Below, in pieces: positions 1 through 6,735 of a stretch of DNA of 17,511 bases. A model generated the notes under the pieces. That model was given only the letters and a program-made list of their open reading frames with translations, was not told where the DNA came from and made no database searches. This DNA is from JAAYDF01 sp964511155 (GTDB lineage: Bacteria; Planctomycetota; Phycisphaerae; UBA1845; PWPN01), in assembly GCA_964511155.1 (NCBI GenBank), contig CAZEEJ010000112.1:1-17511 (forward strand), in the 5' to 3' direction. Position numbers and translations under genes: made by a program. Each line of letters begins with the position of its first letter. Within the stretch, counting starts at the first letter, position 1.

Positions 1-813
1 CCGCAGGAGATCAAGAGCGAGGATAACTTTCTCGTCTCGTACGTGCTCTTCGACAAGCGGGACGGTTATGCCGAAGTGGAGGTGGTCGAGGAGGCTGCCC
101 GGCTGCTCGAACATCATCTGGCCACCGGCGAACTGGTGCTGCCGGCAGGCGTCCACTACACCTTCTCCGGGTCGTACGAGGGGCAGGTCCGCTTCCAGCG
201 CCAGCTCGCGGTCCTCTTGCCCCTGTCGCTGTTCATCATCTTCGTGATCCTGTATCTCCAGTTCCGCTCCGTGCCGGTCACGCTGCTGGTGTTCCTGGGC
301 ATCGGCGTCGTGTGGTCCGGCGGGTTCATCGGGCTGTGGGCCACGTCGCAGGAGTGGTTCCTGAACTTCGAGATCTTCGAGCGGAACCTGCGCGACGTGT
401 TCAACCTTCGGACCTACAACCTGAGCACCGCCGTGTGGGTCGGGTTCATCGCCCTCTTCGGCATCGCCACCGACGACGGTGTGGTTATCACCACCTACCT
501 CAACCAGACCTTCCGCCGCAAGCGCGTCACCTCCATCGCCGACATCCGGGCCCACGTCATCGAGGCCGGCAACCGCCGCGTGCGCCCCTGCCTCATGACC
601 ACCACCACCACCGTGCTCGCCCTCATGCCCATCCTGACCAGCACCGGCCGCGGCGCCGACGTGATGATCCCCATGGCCCTGCCCGCCTTCTGGGGCATGA
701 CTCTGGAATTGGTGACCCTGTTCACTGTGCCGGTCACCTACTGCCTGCTCAAGGAATGGCTCTGGCGGCTGGGCATCACACGCGACCATTTCGTAACGGA
801 TGAGGCGGCATAG
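1..813 (+). CDS. RND efflux permease, HME (CusA/CzcA-like) type, C-terminal part
   Basis: The frame is open from base 1, so the gene starts outside the window; 270 residues of the C-terminus remain. It would be an inner-membrane proton-driven exporter, usually of heavy metals, working with a periplasmic adaptor and an outer-membrane channel. The visible part has the end of the second periplasmic loop (LPAGVHYTFSGSYEGQ), then hydrophobic segments matching the last RND helices. The stretch YNLSTAVWVGFIALFGIATDDG (quoted in part, bases about 418-480) matches the CusA helix reading NLSVAV..GFIALAG. The RVRPCLMT segment (about 580-600) corresponds to RPKAMT of CusA, with Cys where CusA has a relay lysine. 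The gene converges on the next one with a 38-base gap. Family assignment is confident; the metal substrate cannot be read from this fragment. Confidence 0.9.
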   Translation, partial: PQEIKSEDNFLVSYVLFDKRDGYAEVEVVEEAARLLEHHLATGELVLPAGVHYTFSGSYEGQVRFQRQLAVLLPLSLFIIFVILYLQFRSVPVTLLVFLGIGVVWSGGFIGLWATSQEWFLNFEIFERNLRDVFNLRTYNLSTAVWVGFIALFGIATDDGVVITTYLNQTFRRKRVTSIADIRAHVIEAGNRRVRPCLMTTTTTVLALMPILTSTGRGADVMIPMALPAFWGMTLELVTLFTVPVTYCLLKEWLWRLGITRDHFVTDEAA

Positions 814-851
814 AGGCCGGCTTGCGTCTTCGCGGCCGCGAGATCAGCCGT

Positions 852-1739
852 TCAACCGCCGCGCTCCCACGCCGGAATGCCCAGGAGGCCCTCGACGTTT
901 TTGGCGTCGATCCGCGGGATCACGAAGCTGTGGCCGTCCCAGGTGCCTTGGCCGTCCAGCACGCCGCGGAAGCCGGCCGCACTCAGCGCCGGCACCAGTT
1001 GCTCGACGGTGGCGGGATGCCGTGGCCGCATCGGCAAGGTAAAAATGTCCGTCACCGCCAGGCCCGCCTGCCGGATGTCCTCGCGGCAAGGCAGGATCTC
1101 ATCCGCAACGTAAGCCCCCGGGTCTCCGCTGAAGGCATTGTGGCTGACCGTGTGCACGCCGAACTCCGCCAGGCTCAAGCCCGCATACTCGCCCGGCGAG
1201 GCAAAGCGATTCCGCAGCTCCCGCAGTTCCTCCTGCCCCGGCGGCCCCAGCAGGGCACGGGCCTCCTGGTCCTCCAGGATCACGTTGCAGGCTCCCTTGA
1301 GCCGGCGGCGGCGCTCGTCCGTCTCGTAGGCGTACACGCGGTCGACGTATGCGGCTTGCTCGTGCGTCAAAACCGGGACGGGCAGATCCACGCCACGGAG
1401 CGTGAGCAGGAGTTGTACCCGATGGGCGACCGGGTACGCCGGGGGATCGCGCCAGGGTCCGGTGATCAGGGCGGTGTGCGTCGGGATTCCCGCCTCGTCG
1501 GCCCAGGGAAGGACGTTGCGAACCCAATCCACCGTACCGTCATCGCCGGTCACGTACAGGATATCCCGTGCGACCGGGTCATGCAGCCGGGACACCGCCC
1601 CGAAGTCCCAGCCCAGGCGCCGGGCGGCCGATAACTGGTACACCAGCCGATCGAACGGGACGGGAAAGCTGCCGGCCACCGCGGGGTGAGCCGAGCTGTC
1701 CACCGAGTGATACATCAGGATCAGTTTGCGCGGGGTCAT
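852..1739 (-). CDS. polysaccharide deacetylase-like (NodB fold) protein
   Basis: A 295-residue protein starting at ATG 1737-1739. It opens with KLILMYHSV, the typical first strand of polysaccharide deacetylases. Residues 63-68 read VTGDDG, matching the TFDDG motif with the catalytic Asp66 and metal ligand Asp67. HTVSH at 196-200 gives the H-T-x-x-H metal ligands, and LPMRPRHP at 235-242 resembles the arginine motif 3. It would therefore be a metal-dependent de-N-acetylase of a cell-wall or surface sugar, or a relative of one. There is no obvious signal peptide, so a cytoplasmic or membrane-associated role is possible. The ribosome site is weak. It converges on the RND gene. Substrate is unknown; fold and metal triad are well supported. 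Confidence 0.8.
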   Translation of the reverse strand: MTPRKLILMYHSVDSSAHPAVAGSFPVPFDRLVYQLSAARRLGWDFGAVSRLHDPVARDILYVTGDDGTVDWVRNVLPWADEAGIPTHTALITGPWRDPPAYPVAHRVQLLLTLRGVDLPVPVLTHEQAAYVDRVYAYETDERRRRLKGACNVILEDQEARALLGPPGQEELRELRNRFASPGEYAGLSLAEFGVHTVSHNAFSGDPGAYVADEILPCREDIRQAGLAVTDIFTLPMRPRHPATVEQLVPALSAAGFRGVLDGQGTWDGHSFVIPRIDAKNVEGLLGIPAWERGG

Positions 1740-1859
1740 ACCCGGTTATCGGATTGATCCCTGCCGATTCTGGTGAAGGAAGCGTGTTTCCGGTGAAGAT
1801 CGGGACGCCCACCGCATCCGCCGCCCCCTCGGCGACCTTCCCGCATCCGCATCATCGCG

Positions 1860-1889
1860 GGCCCACCCTTGCCAAGGCGAGGATGGGCC
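1860..1889. repeat. 14-bp imperfect hairpin in intergenic DNA
   Basis: Arms 1860-1873 and 1876-1889 pair at 13 of 14 positions (one G-U) around a two-base AA centre. The element lies in the 245-base gap between the deacetylase start and tRNA-Val, upstream of the tRNA promoter. There is no T-run, so it does not look like a classical terminator. It may be a short dispersed palindrome. Confidence 0.5.
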
Positions 1890-1940
1890 ACCCCTCCGCC
1901 GTCTCTGTCAGCCCCCCGGTACCGGGTCTTCGACGACTCC

Positions 1941-1969
1941 TTGACAGGATTCTCCGGTGCGGGAATAAT
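1941..1969 (+). promoter_or_regulatory. sigma70-type promoter of tRNA-Val
   Basis: TTGACA (1941-1946), a 17-base spacer, then AATAAT (1964-1969), which matches the -10 consensus at five of six positions. Transcription would begin near 1976, about nine bases before the mature tRNA 5' end. Confidence 0.85.
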
Positions 1970-1984
1970 GGACCTCGTCCATAG

Positions 1985-2058
1985 GGGCGATTAGCTCAGT
2001 TGGCTAGAGCGCTTGCTCGACATGCAAGAGGTCACTGGTTCGAGTCCAGTATCGCCCA
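1985..2058 (+). tRNA. tRNA-Val (anticodon GAC)
   Basis: The 74-base cloverleaf is complete. Acceptor GGGCGAT (1985-1991) pairs perfectly with ATCGCCC (2051-2057), the discriminator is A2058, and the D arm is GCTC/GAGC. The anticodon stem is CTTGC/GCAAG (2012-2016/2024-2028) and the T arm is ACTGG-TTCGAGT-CCAGT. The loop reads TCGACAT, giving anticodon GAC (2019-2021), which reads GUC and GUU. Position 33 (base 2018) is C instead of the near-universal U. CCA is not encoded. Confidence 0.93.
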
Positions 2059-2214
2059 GTTGCAGGACAACGGCGCTGCGCCGTCACCACGTCCAAGCCA
2101 GCCGGTCGATCCGCGCCTCGATCGTGCTTTGAATAGCTTGCCCCTGACTCTGCATCCCCTGTATCATTTCGAGGTAATAACCCACTCGCTCTGAATGTTC
2201 AGGAACCATACGGC

Positions 2215-2862
2215 CTACCGTATTGTGGAAGACGGTTCCCGTTCGTCGGCGACGCGCCCCAGCATCGTCCGGCTCATCAGCTCGACGAACTTGCCCAAGT
2301 CGGCTCCGGCCGCCCCCAGCTTGCGGGCCAGGGCGGCGCCGGTGAGCGTGCTCACCACCCACTCGGCGACCAACAACGGCTGAAGCGCAGCATGAACCTC
2401 CCCCGTCTGCTGAGCCTCTGCGATTACCGCCGCCCATCGACCGACCCACTCCGTACGCCAGGCCCGCAGCGCGGACCAGAGCGGCCCATCCGCCTCCGTC
2501 AGCTCCGCCGACATGGTCGCCATCAGGATGCAGTTCCGCCATTCGGGCCGCGCGTTGAGCCTGACCTCCGCATCGAGCATGGCCGTCAGCCGCCCCACCG
2601 CCGACTGCCCCGACTTCGCCGGGGCCAGCCACTCCCGCTCATAGTCCTCGCGGGCCGCCTCCAGCACGGCCAGTGCGAGGTCCTCTTTGCCGCTGAAATG
2701 ATGGTAGAACGCTCCCTTGGTCAGCCCCGTCGCCGCCTGAATGTCCGCGAGGCTCGTCGCATGAAAGCCGTATACGCTCAGCAGGCGTCGGCCCACCTCC
2801 AGGATCCCCGCTCGGGTTGCCCGGCCCCTGTCCCGCCCGCCGACCTTGTCTTGGCCCACCAT
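2215..2862 (-). CDS. TetR/AcrR family transcriptional regulator
   Basis: A 215-residue repressor-type protein. The N-terminal helix-turn-helix covers about residues 16-66, with the diagnostic TSLADIQAATGLTKGAFYHHF core followed by SGKEDL. The helical C-terminal ligand domain has no recognisable specificity. I chose ATG 2860-2862 because it has a GGGGG ribosome site six bases upstream. A longer open frame to 2925 would run through the promoter and operator. The gene has its own promoter right after the methyltransferase stop, and the operator overlapping that promoter points to autorepression. Its other targets are not evident. The RND efflux gene at the window start is a conceivable regulon member, but it is not adjacent. 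Confidence 0.92.
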   Translation of the reverse strand: MVGQDKVGGRDRGRATRAGILEVGRRLLSVYGFHATSLADIQAATGLTKGAFYHHFSGKEDLALAVLEAAREDYEREWLAPAKSGQSAVGRLTAMLDAEVRLNARPEWRNCILMATMSAELTEADGPLWSALRAWRTEWVGRWAAVIAEAQQTGEVHAALQPLLVAEWVVSTLTGAALARKLGAAGADLGKFVELMSRTMLGRVADEREPSSTIR

Positions 2863-2880
2863 ATCGGACCCCCTGATTAG

Positions 2881-2898
2881 ATACCGACCGGATGGTAT
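2881..2898 (-). promoter_or_regulatory. TetR-type operator, 18-bp dyad
   Basis: ATACCGACCGGATGGTAT has dyad symmetry at 14 of 18 positions (ATACC..CCGG..GGTAT). It lies 18 bases upstream of the TetR start and touches the -10 box at 2897-2898, covering the expected transcription start. Length and symmetry fit a TetR dimer site. Confidence 0.72.
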
Positions 2899-2925
2899 GT
2901 TATCGGGGAATGGTGCGCAAGTCAA
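2897..2925 (-). promoter_or_regulatory. sigma70-type promoter of the TetR gene
   Basis: On the minus strand, TTGACT (2925-2920), a 17-base spacer and TAACAT (2902-2897). Five of six -35 positions and four of six -10 positions match consensus. It sits between the methyltransferase stop (2948) and the TetR operator. Confidence 0.72.
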
Positions 2926-2947
2926 GTCCGGATAACCCGGCTCCCGG

Positions 2948-4117
2948 TCAGGCCTCGGGTTTGCGACGGGAGCCGGCGTACAGCTCGTACTCCAGGAGGC
3001 GGCACTCGATGCGGGCGTTGAAGAAGGGACGCCGTCGTCGGGCTCGCAGGCCTACTTTCTTCGCCAGTTCCAGGTTCCCCGTGAAGATGTAGCCCCGGTA
3101 GCCGCCGCACCGCTGCTTGAAGAAATCGCCGATGCGCGCGTACACGGGCTCCAGCTCGTTCATCACCCCCATGCGTTGGCCGTACTCGGGGTTGAGGATA
3201 ACGACCCCCGGCCCTTCGGGGACGGTCGTTTCGGCGAAGTCGCAGACGGCAAATTCGATGAGCTCTTCCACCCCTGCCGTGCGGGCGTTCTGACGGGCGG
3301 CGGCGATCGCTCGCTCATCGATGTCCGTCGCGATGATCCGCCCGGGCACGGATGGCGATCGCTTGGCGGCGTCCTGTCGCAGCTCCCGCCACGCCCGGGC
3401 ATCAAAGGCCCGCACGTGCATGAAGGCGAAGTTGTCGCGGAGCAGCCCGGGTGGCCGGCCGGCGGCGATCAGGGCGGCCTCGATGGCCAGCGTACCGCTG
3501 CCGCACATCGGGTTGACCAGCGGCTGCCGCCCGTCGTAACCGGTCGCCAGGATGACCCCCGCCGCCAGTGTTTCCTGCATCGGGGCCTTGTGCGGCATCC
3601 GCCGGTAGCCGCGATCGGCCAGCTTTCGCCCGGAAGTGTTCAGGTACAACCGGCAGGTATCCCCTCGCCAGTACACATTGACCACCGCCCGATCGCGCTC
3701 AGGCCCGGAGTCCGGCCGCCGCCCCACCGCGTCGGCGATGCGGTCCACGATCGCATCCTTCACCCGGACTGCCGCGAACATGTCGTTGCTGATCGCCGGT
3801 GAATCCACGTGGGCCATCACACTGAAGTAGCCATCCGGAGCGAGCAGTTCCTCCCACGGCACAAACGACGTGCGGCGATACAGATCGTCGGCCGACAGGC
3901 AGGTGAACTCATCCAGCAGCCAGAGCACGTACATCGCCGTCCGCAGGTGCAGGTTGAGCCGCATCGCGTCGGCCAGCGTGCCGATCATCTCCACGCCGCT
4001 GTCATCGCGGTCCTCGACCGCCAGCCCCAGGCCCTCAACTTCCTGCTGCAGCCACTCCGCCAAGCCGCGGGCGCAGGTGATCCTGATCGGCCGAACTGTC
4101 TCTTGCAGGTCCATCAT
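2948..4117 (-). CDS. THUMP-domain class I SAM-dependent RNA methyltransferase (RlmL/YcbY N-half type)
   Basis: A 389-residue enzyme predicted to methylate guanine N2 in RNA, most likely 23S rRNA as in E. coli RlmL. The THUMP RNA-binding region covers about residues 50-170. The SAM-binding Rossmann domain carries NPMCGSGTLAIEAALIA at 202-218 and ATDID at 263-267. The catalytic loop, normally NPPYG, reads NPEYG at 309-313. The start is set at ATG 4115-4117 (an adjacent ATG at 4112 is equally possible). The open frame runs to 4258, but those extra 47 residues lack family similarity and cross the predicted promoter. It is the monofunctional form, without the C-terminal RlmK half. The upstream neighbour is divergent and TetR lies downstream. 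Target base and position are inferred. Confidence 0.88.
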   Translation of the reverse strand: MMDLQETVRPIRITCARGLAEWLQQEVEGLGLAVEDRDDSGVEMIGTLADAMRLNLHLRTAMYVLWLLDEFTCLSADDLYRRTSFVPWEELLAPDGYFSVMAHVDSPAISNDMFAAVRVKDAIVDRIADAVGRRPDSGPERDRAVVNVYWRGDTCRLYLNTSGRKLADRGYRRMPHKAPMQETLAAGVILATGYDGRQPLVNPMCGSGTLAIEAALIAAGRPPGLLRDNFAFMHVRAFDARAWRELRQDAAKRSPSVPGRIIATDIDERAIAAARQNARTAGVEELIEFAVCDFAETTVPEGPGVVILNPEYGQRMGVMNELEPVYARIGDFFKQRCGGYRGYIFTGNLELAKKVGLRARRRRPFFNARIECRLLEYELYAGSRRKPEA

Positions 4118-4221
4118 GCTCTCGCTACACCAACGCCACGGACGAGCCCAGCACGTCAGGCCACCCCGGGCAGCTCGCCAGCACACCTCGCCTCCCCAGT
4201 CCATCCTCGCTGGCGGGGTCA

Positions 4222-4250
4222 TCATAGAACGCCCCGAAATCGAGTACAAC
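4222..4250 (-). promoter_or_regulatory. predicted promoter of the RNA methyltransferase
   Basis: Minus strand TTGTAC (4250-4245), 17-base spacer, TATGAT (4227-4222, five of six). This predicts a leader of roughly 100 bases before ATG 4117. Confidence 0.5.
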
Positions 4251-4265
4251 ATGCTCAATCCGGCC

Positions 4266-4294
4266 TTGAACGGCCCGGGCTCGCGGGGTATGCT
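4266..4294 (+). promoter_or_regulatory. predicted promoter of the DUF4282 gene
   Basis: TTGAAC (4266-4271), 17-base spacer, TATGCT (4289-4294). It lies back to back with the methyltransferase promoter and leaves a leader of about 100 bases before ATG 4402. Confidence 0.5.
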
Positions 4295-4401
4295 GCGCGA
4301 CCGTTGCTCATGGACGGTCCAAGGCCCTTCGCCGTGCCGGAAGCAAATCAGGGAGCGAAACTCATCTCGACGTCGCTGTACTTATTGAAAAGGAGCCCAC
4401 G

Positions 4402-4725
4402 ATGCAGAACAACATTGAGGATACTGGACTGGTGGCAGGTCTGCTGGATTTCGGGTTCAGCCGATTCATCACGCTGAGCGTGGTGAAGGTGCTCTACCTC
4501 CTGGGACTGGCGTTGATTGCGTTGACGTGGCTGATCATGGTGATCAGCGCCTTTACGAACAGCGCCGGCATGGGACTGGCTACGCTGGTCATCGGCAGCG
4601 TCGCCGCGGTGATTTACGCGGTGCTGTGGAGGGTGGGGCTGGAGCTGATCGTGGTGATCTTCCGCATCGGTGAAAACACGAGCAAGATGGTGGCGGTTAT
4701 GGCCCAACCATCCGTCGGGCCATGA
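4402..4725 (+). CDS. DUF4282 family small membrane protein
   Basis: A 107-residue protein with an ideal ribosome site (AAGGAG, six bases before the ATG). It has a short polar N-terminus with LLDFGFSRFIT at 14-24, one long hydrophobic segment at about 26-51, and a second at about 57-80. It ends LELIVVIFRIGENTSKM, the typical tail of DUF4282 proteins. It should be a two-helix inner-membrane protein; no biochemical function is established for the family. Its TGA overlaps the ATG of the next small ORF in an ATGA arrangement, so the two are probably translated together. Confidence 0.85.
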   Translation: MQNNIEDTGLVAGLLDFGFSRFITLSVVKVLYLLGLALIALTWLIMVISAFTNSAGMGLATLVIGSVAAVIYAVLWRVGLELIVVIFRIGENTSKMVAVMAQPSVGP

Positions 4726-4871
4726 CTTCTTCGGACCCCTGCCCTGTCTGCGGCGGGCCGCTGGTGGAAAAGTCGGTCGAAAAGCTGCTTCGCGGCGGCA
4801 ACTCCAGGGATCCTCGCGACGCCCCGGGTCCATTCGTCCGGTGCGCGGCCCCAACACGACAATGCTATTGA
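4722..4871 (+). CDS. small zinc-ribbon-like ORF coupled to DUF4282 (YgiT-like N-terminus)
   Basis: A 49-codon frame begins at ATG 4722 and overlaps the DUF4282 stop by two bases (ATGA). It has CPVCGGPLVEK at residues 7-17 and VEKLLRGG at 19-26, which resembles the start of YgiT-type zinc-finger proteins. The second cysteine pair is poor: C41 and C48 are six residues apart, where the family has a C-x-x-C-G-E. The two other frames downstream do not restore that pair. It may be a genuine small metal-binding protein or the degraded remnant of a longer zinc-finger gene. The overlap and the conserved CPVCGG start favour real translation. Confidence 0.5.
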   Translation: MTSSDPCPVCGGPLVEKSVEKLLRGGNSRDPRDAPGPFVRCAAPTRQCY

Positions 4872-4928
4872 GCGGCGGTCAGGAACGTCACCGCTCAAGA
4901 GCATCGGTAGGAGTTGGCACGCGATCCG

Positions 4929-4947
4929 CACTGCTCCAAGAGCAGTG
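4929..4947 (+). terminator. 8-bp perfect hairpin, possible terminator
   Basis: CACTGCTC (4929-4936) pairs with GAGCAGTG (4940-4947) around a CAA loop, 58 bases after the small ORF stop. No T-run follows, so an intrinsic terminator is uncertain; it could equally stabilise the 3' end of the DUF4282 message. Confidence 0.35.
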
Positions 4948-5060
4948 GCACACGGAGAGTTGCATGGGGAGCACGGTCACTTTCGGCGACTGATCTGCAC
5001 GGGGTCGTGCGAAGCCGCAAGCGGCCGGGGGGGACGGTGGCGTGCGTTGTTCGATGGCGG

Positions 5061-5066
5061 TATAAT
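5061..5066 (+). promoter_or_regulatory. -10 box TATAAT upstream of the PilT-like gene
   Basis: A perfect TATAAT is present, but the base run at the expected -35 (about 5038-5043, TGGCGT) is poor. Transcription from about 5073 would give a leader of about 170 bases containing the tandem repeats. A weak -35 suggests an activator-dependent or minor promoter. Confidence 0.45.
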
Positions 5067-5146
5067 GCGGTTCGGCGACACTTGCCGGCCACGTTTCGAT
5101 CGGGCGGTCCGGCCGGCGGGGCTTGGTCGCCGGCCACTTCCGTTAA

Positions 5147-5221
5147 GTGGAAGAGCAGTCAGTTCAGGTACGCGGAAGAGTAGTCAGTTCGGGTACGCGG
5201 AAGAGTCGTCAGTTCAGGCGC
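5147..5221 (+). repeat. three tandem 25-bp repeats in the PilT leader
   Basis: Units 5147-5171, 5172-5196 and 5197-5221 share the core GGAAGAG..GTCAGTTC.GG with two to five differences. A period of 25 is not a multiple of three and the copies fall in three different frames, so the array is not coding. The array ends 21 bases before the chosen ATG, next to the ribosome site. Confidence 0.9.
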
Positions 5222-5242
5222 AGCCAACAGGAAAGGTCGTCC

Positions 5243-6541
5243 ATGCCAACGCCAAGCCCCTCTGAGACGCAAGAACAGGCCACCAAACCAGAAGCACCGC
5301 CAGCGACCGGCGACCGAGCGGCACCGAGCCCGCCCCCATCCATCCCCGCCGAGCCGCGGAACGCCAACCAGGATACGCAGCAGCCCCTCGGCGAGGCCAT
5401 GGAGTTCCAGATCACCGAGCAGAATGCCAAGCCGACCGTTGAGCGGCTGCTGCGCGAGATGGGCGGTTTGGGGGATCAGGCCACGGCGGCGGCCAAACAT
5501 GCCCGGGCCACCGACCTGCACATCAATACCGGACGACCGCCGGACTACCGCATCGAACGCACCATTCGCAGCGTCCGGTGCAAGCCGTTCAGCAAGCAGG
5601 ACGTCGTCCTCCTTAGCAACGCACTCATGACCGAGCATCAGCGCGAGCGGTTCAACGGGCGGCACTGCATCGACTTCTCCTACCACCTGGACCGCAACCG
5701 GTTTCGCGTCAATATCGTCGAGTCTTTCATCGGCCGCAGCATCTCCCTCCGGCGGTTCGACGAGATCCAGAGGTTCGAGGAGTACCACCTGCCGGAGCAG
5801 TACCTGCGCATCGCCGAGATGCACCGCGGGTTCGTGATCATGTCCGGCTCGACGGGGAGCGGGAAGACGACCTCCATCGCGGCCATGCTCGACCACGTCA
5901 ACCGGTCGTTCCACCGCAAAATCGTCACCATTGAGGACCCGATCGAATACGTCTACGTGCCCAAGAAGTCGATCGTTGTGCAGATCGAGATCGGCGAGGA
6001 CGGTATCCCCAATGAGGACGTGGCCCTGCGGAACCTGGTGCGTATGGACCCGGATGTGGGTCTGGCGGGCGAGATGCGCGATCGGGCGTCGCTGGAGGCG
6101 GCCCTCAAGACCGCCCAGGCGGGCCACCTCATCTTCGGCACGCTGCACTGCGAAGGCGTGGGGCAGGCGTTCGACCGCATCCTGGCCTACTACGACACGA
6201 TCGAGCAGCAGCGGATCGTTGGCACGCTGGCGGACAACCTCGCCGCCATCATCAACCAGCGGCTCCTGCCCTGCATCAAGCCGGGCATCGACGTGGTGCC
6301 GGCCTACGAGATCTTCCGGCCGAATCCGTTGACGCGGCGGTACATTCGAGAAATGCGCTACATGGACGCGATCGCGGAGATGGACAAGCCGGCCATGAAG
6401 GAGATCGGCTGCGTGACCTACGTGGATTCGCTACACCTGCTGGTCACGGAGGAGTGGGTCACCTACCAGACCGCCCTTGAGCAGGCCGGCGACCACGCGG
6501 AGAAGCTCAAGGCCCGTCTCAAGGGCATCGACCTCAAGTAA
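5243..6541 (+). CDS. pilT: PilT-like type IV pilus retraction/secretion ATPase
   Basis: A 432-residue AAA-type hexameric ATPase of the PilT/GspE superfamily, cytoplasmic at the inner membrane. Residues 1-55 are Pro/Ala/Glu-rich and probably disordered. A PAS-like N2 domain follows (ATDLHINTGRPP at 89-100, FRVNIVES at 154-161). Then come Walker A GSTGSGKT (202-209), Asp box EDPIE (231-235), Walker B region MDPDVGLAGEMRD (268-280), and His box GHLIFGTLH (294-302). LTRRYIRE (363-370) corresponds to AIRNLIRE of PilT. I chose ATG 5243, with GGAAAGG six bases upstream, over a GTG at 5147 that would translate the tandem repeats. No pilin or assembly genes are nearby. PilT versus PilU function cannot be told from sequence alone. 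Confidence 0.87.
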   Translation: MPTPSPSETQEQATKPEAPPATGDRAAPSPPPSIPAEPRNANQDTQQPLGEAMEFQITEQNAKPTVERLLREMGGLGDQATAAAKHARATDLHINTGRPPDYRIERTIRSVRCKPFSKQDVVLLSNALMTEHQRERFNGRHCIDFSYHLDRNRFRVNIVESFIGRSISLRRFDEIQRFEEYHLPEQYLRIAEMHRGFVIMSGSTGSGKTTSIAAMLDHVNRSFHRKIVTIEDPIEYVYVPKKSIVVQIEIGEDGIPNEDVALRNLVRMDPDVGLAGEMRDRASLEAALKTAQAGHLIFGTLHCEGVGQAFDRILAYYDTIEQQRIVGTLADNLAAIINQRLLPCIKPGIDVVPAYEIFRPNPLTRRYIREMRYMDAIAEMDKPAMKEIGCVTYVDSLHLLVTEEWVTYQTALEQAGDHAEKLKARLKGIDLK

Positions 6542-6609
6542 GGCCGGCTGGTAGCGGTCGCCCCCTGTGGCGACCGGCGGGTGAGGCACCATCGCCACCC
6601 AACGGCCAG

Positions 6610-6715
6610 CGGTGCCTGAAGCTCTATCGCTGTCCAGCGGCCGCCATGAGCGGCGGCCGCTACAACCACGCAGCGGCCGTCGGTGCCTGAAGCTCTATCG
6701 CTGCCCAGCGGCCGC
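6610..6715. repeat. 35-bp direct repeat pair around a GC-rich palindrome
   Basis: Copies 6610-6644 and 6681-6715 differ at one base (6632 T versus 6703 C) and each ends in GCGGCCGC. They lie in the 194-base convergent gap between the PilT-like gene and glnK. No coding potential is seen. Confidence 0.85.
6636..6661. terminator. 10-bp perfect hairpin between convergent genes
   Basis: AGCGGCCGCC (6636-6645) pairs with GGCGGCCGCT (6652-6661) around a six-base loop. Its position between two gene 3' ends suits a bidirectional terminator or 3'-end stabiliser, but no T-run follows on either strand. Confidence 0.45.
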
Positions 6716-6735
6716 TACAGAGCAGCGATGTCATG

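Larger units (their letters stand above)
4872..5242. other. 371-base intergenic leader region of the PilT-like gene
   Basis: No convincing coding frame. It holds a hairpin (4929-4947), a copy of a 23-base sequence that recurs inverted at 15076-15098 (here 5005-5027), a -10 box (5061-5066), two GCCGGCCAC copies (about 5084 and 5130), and three 25-bp tandem repeats (5147-5221). The ribosome site GGAAAGG precedes the ATG at 5243. Confidence 0.6.

Noticed and set aside
1985..2058. tRNA-Val as an attachment site of an integrated element
   Set aside because: No integrase and no repeated tRNA 3' end were found in the window.
5159..6148. 329-codon open frame antisense to the PilT-like gene
   Set aside because: No motif; the plus strand has Walker A, Walker B, Asp and His boxes.
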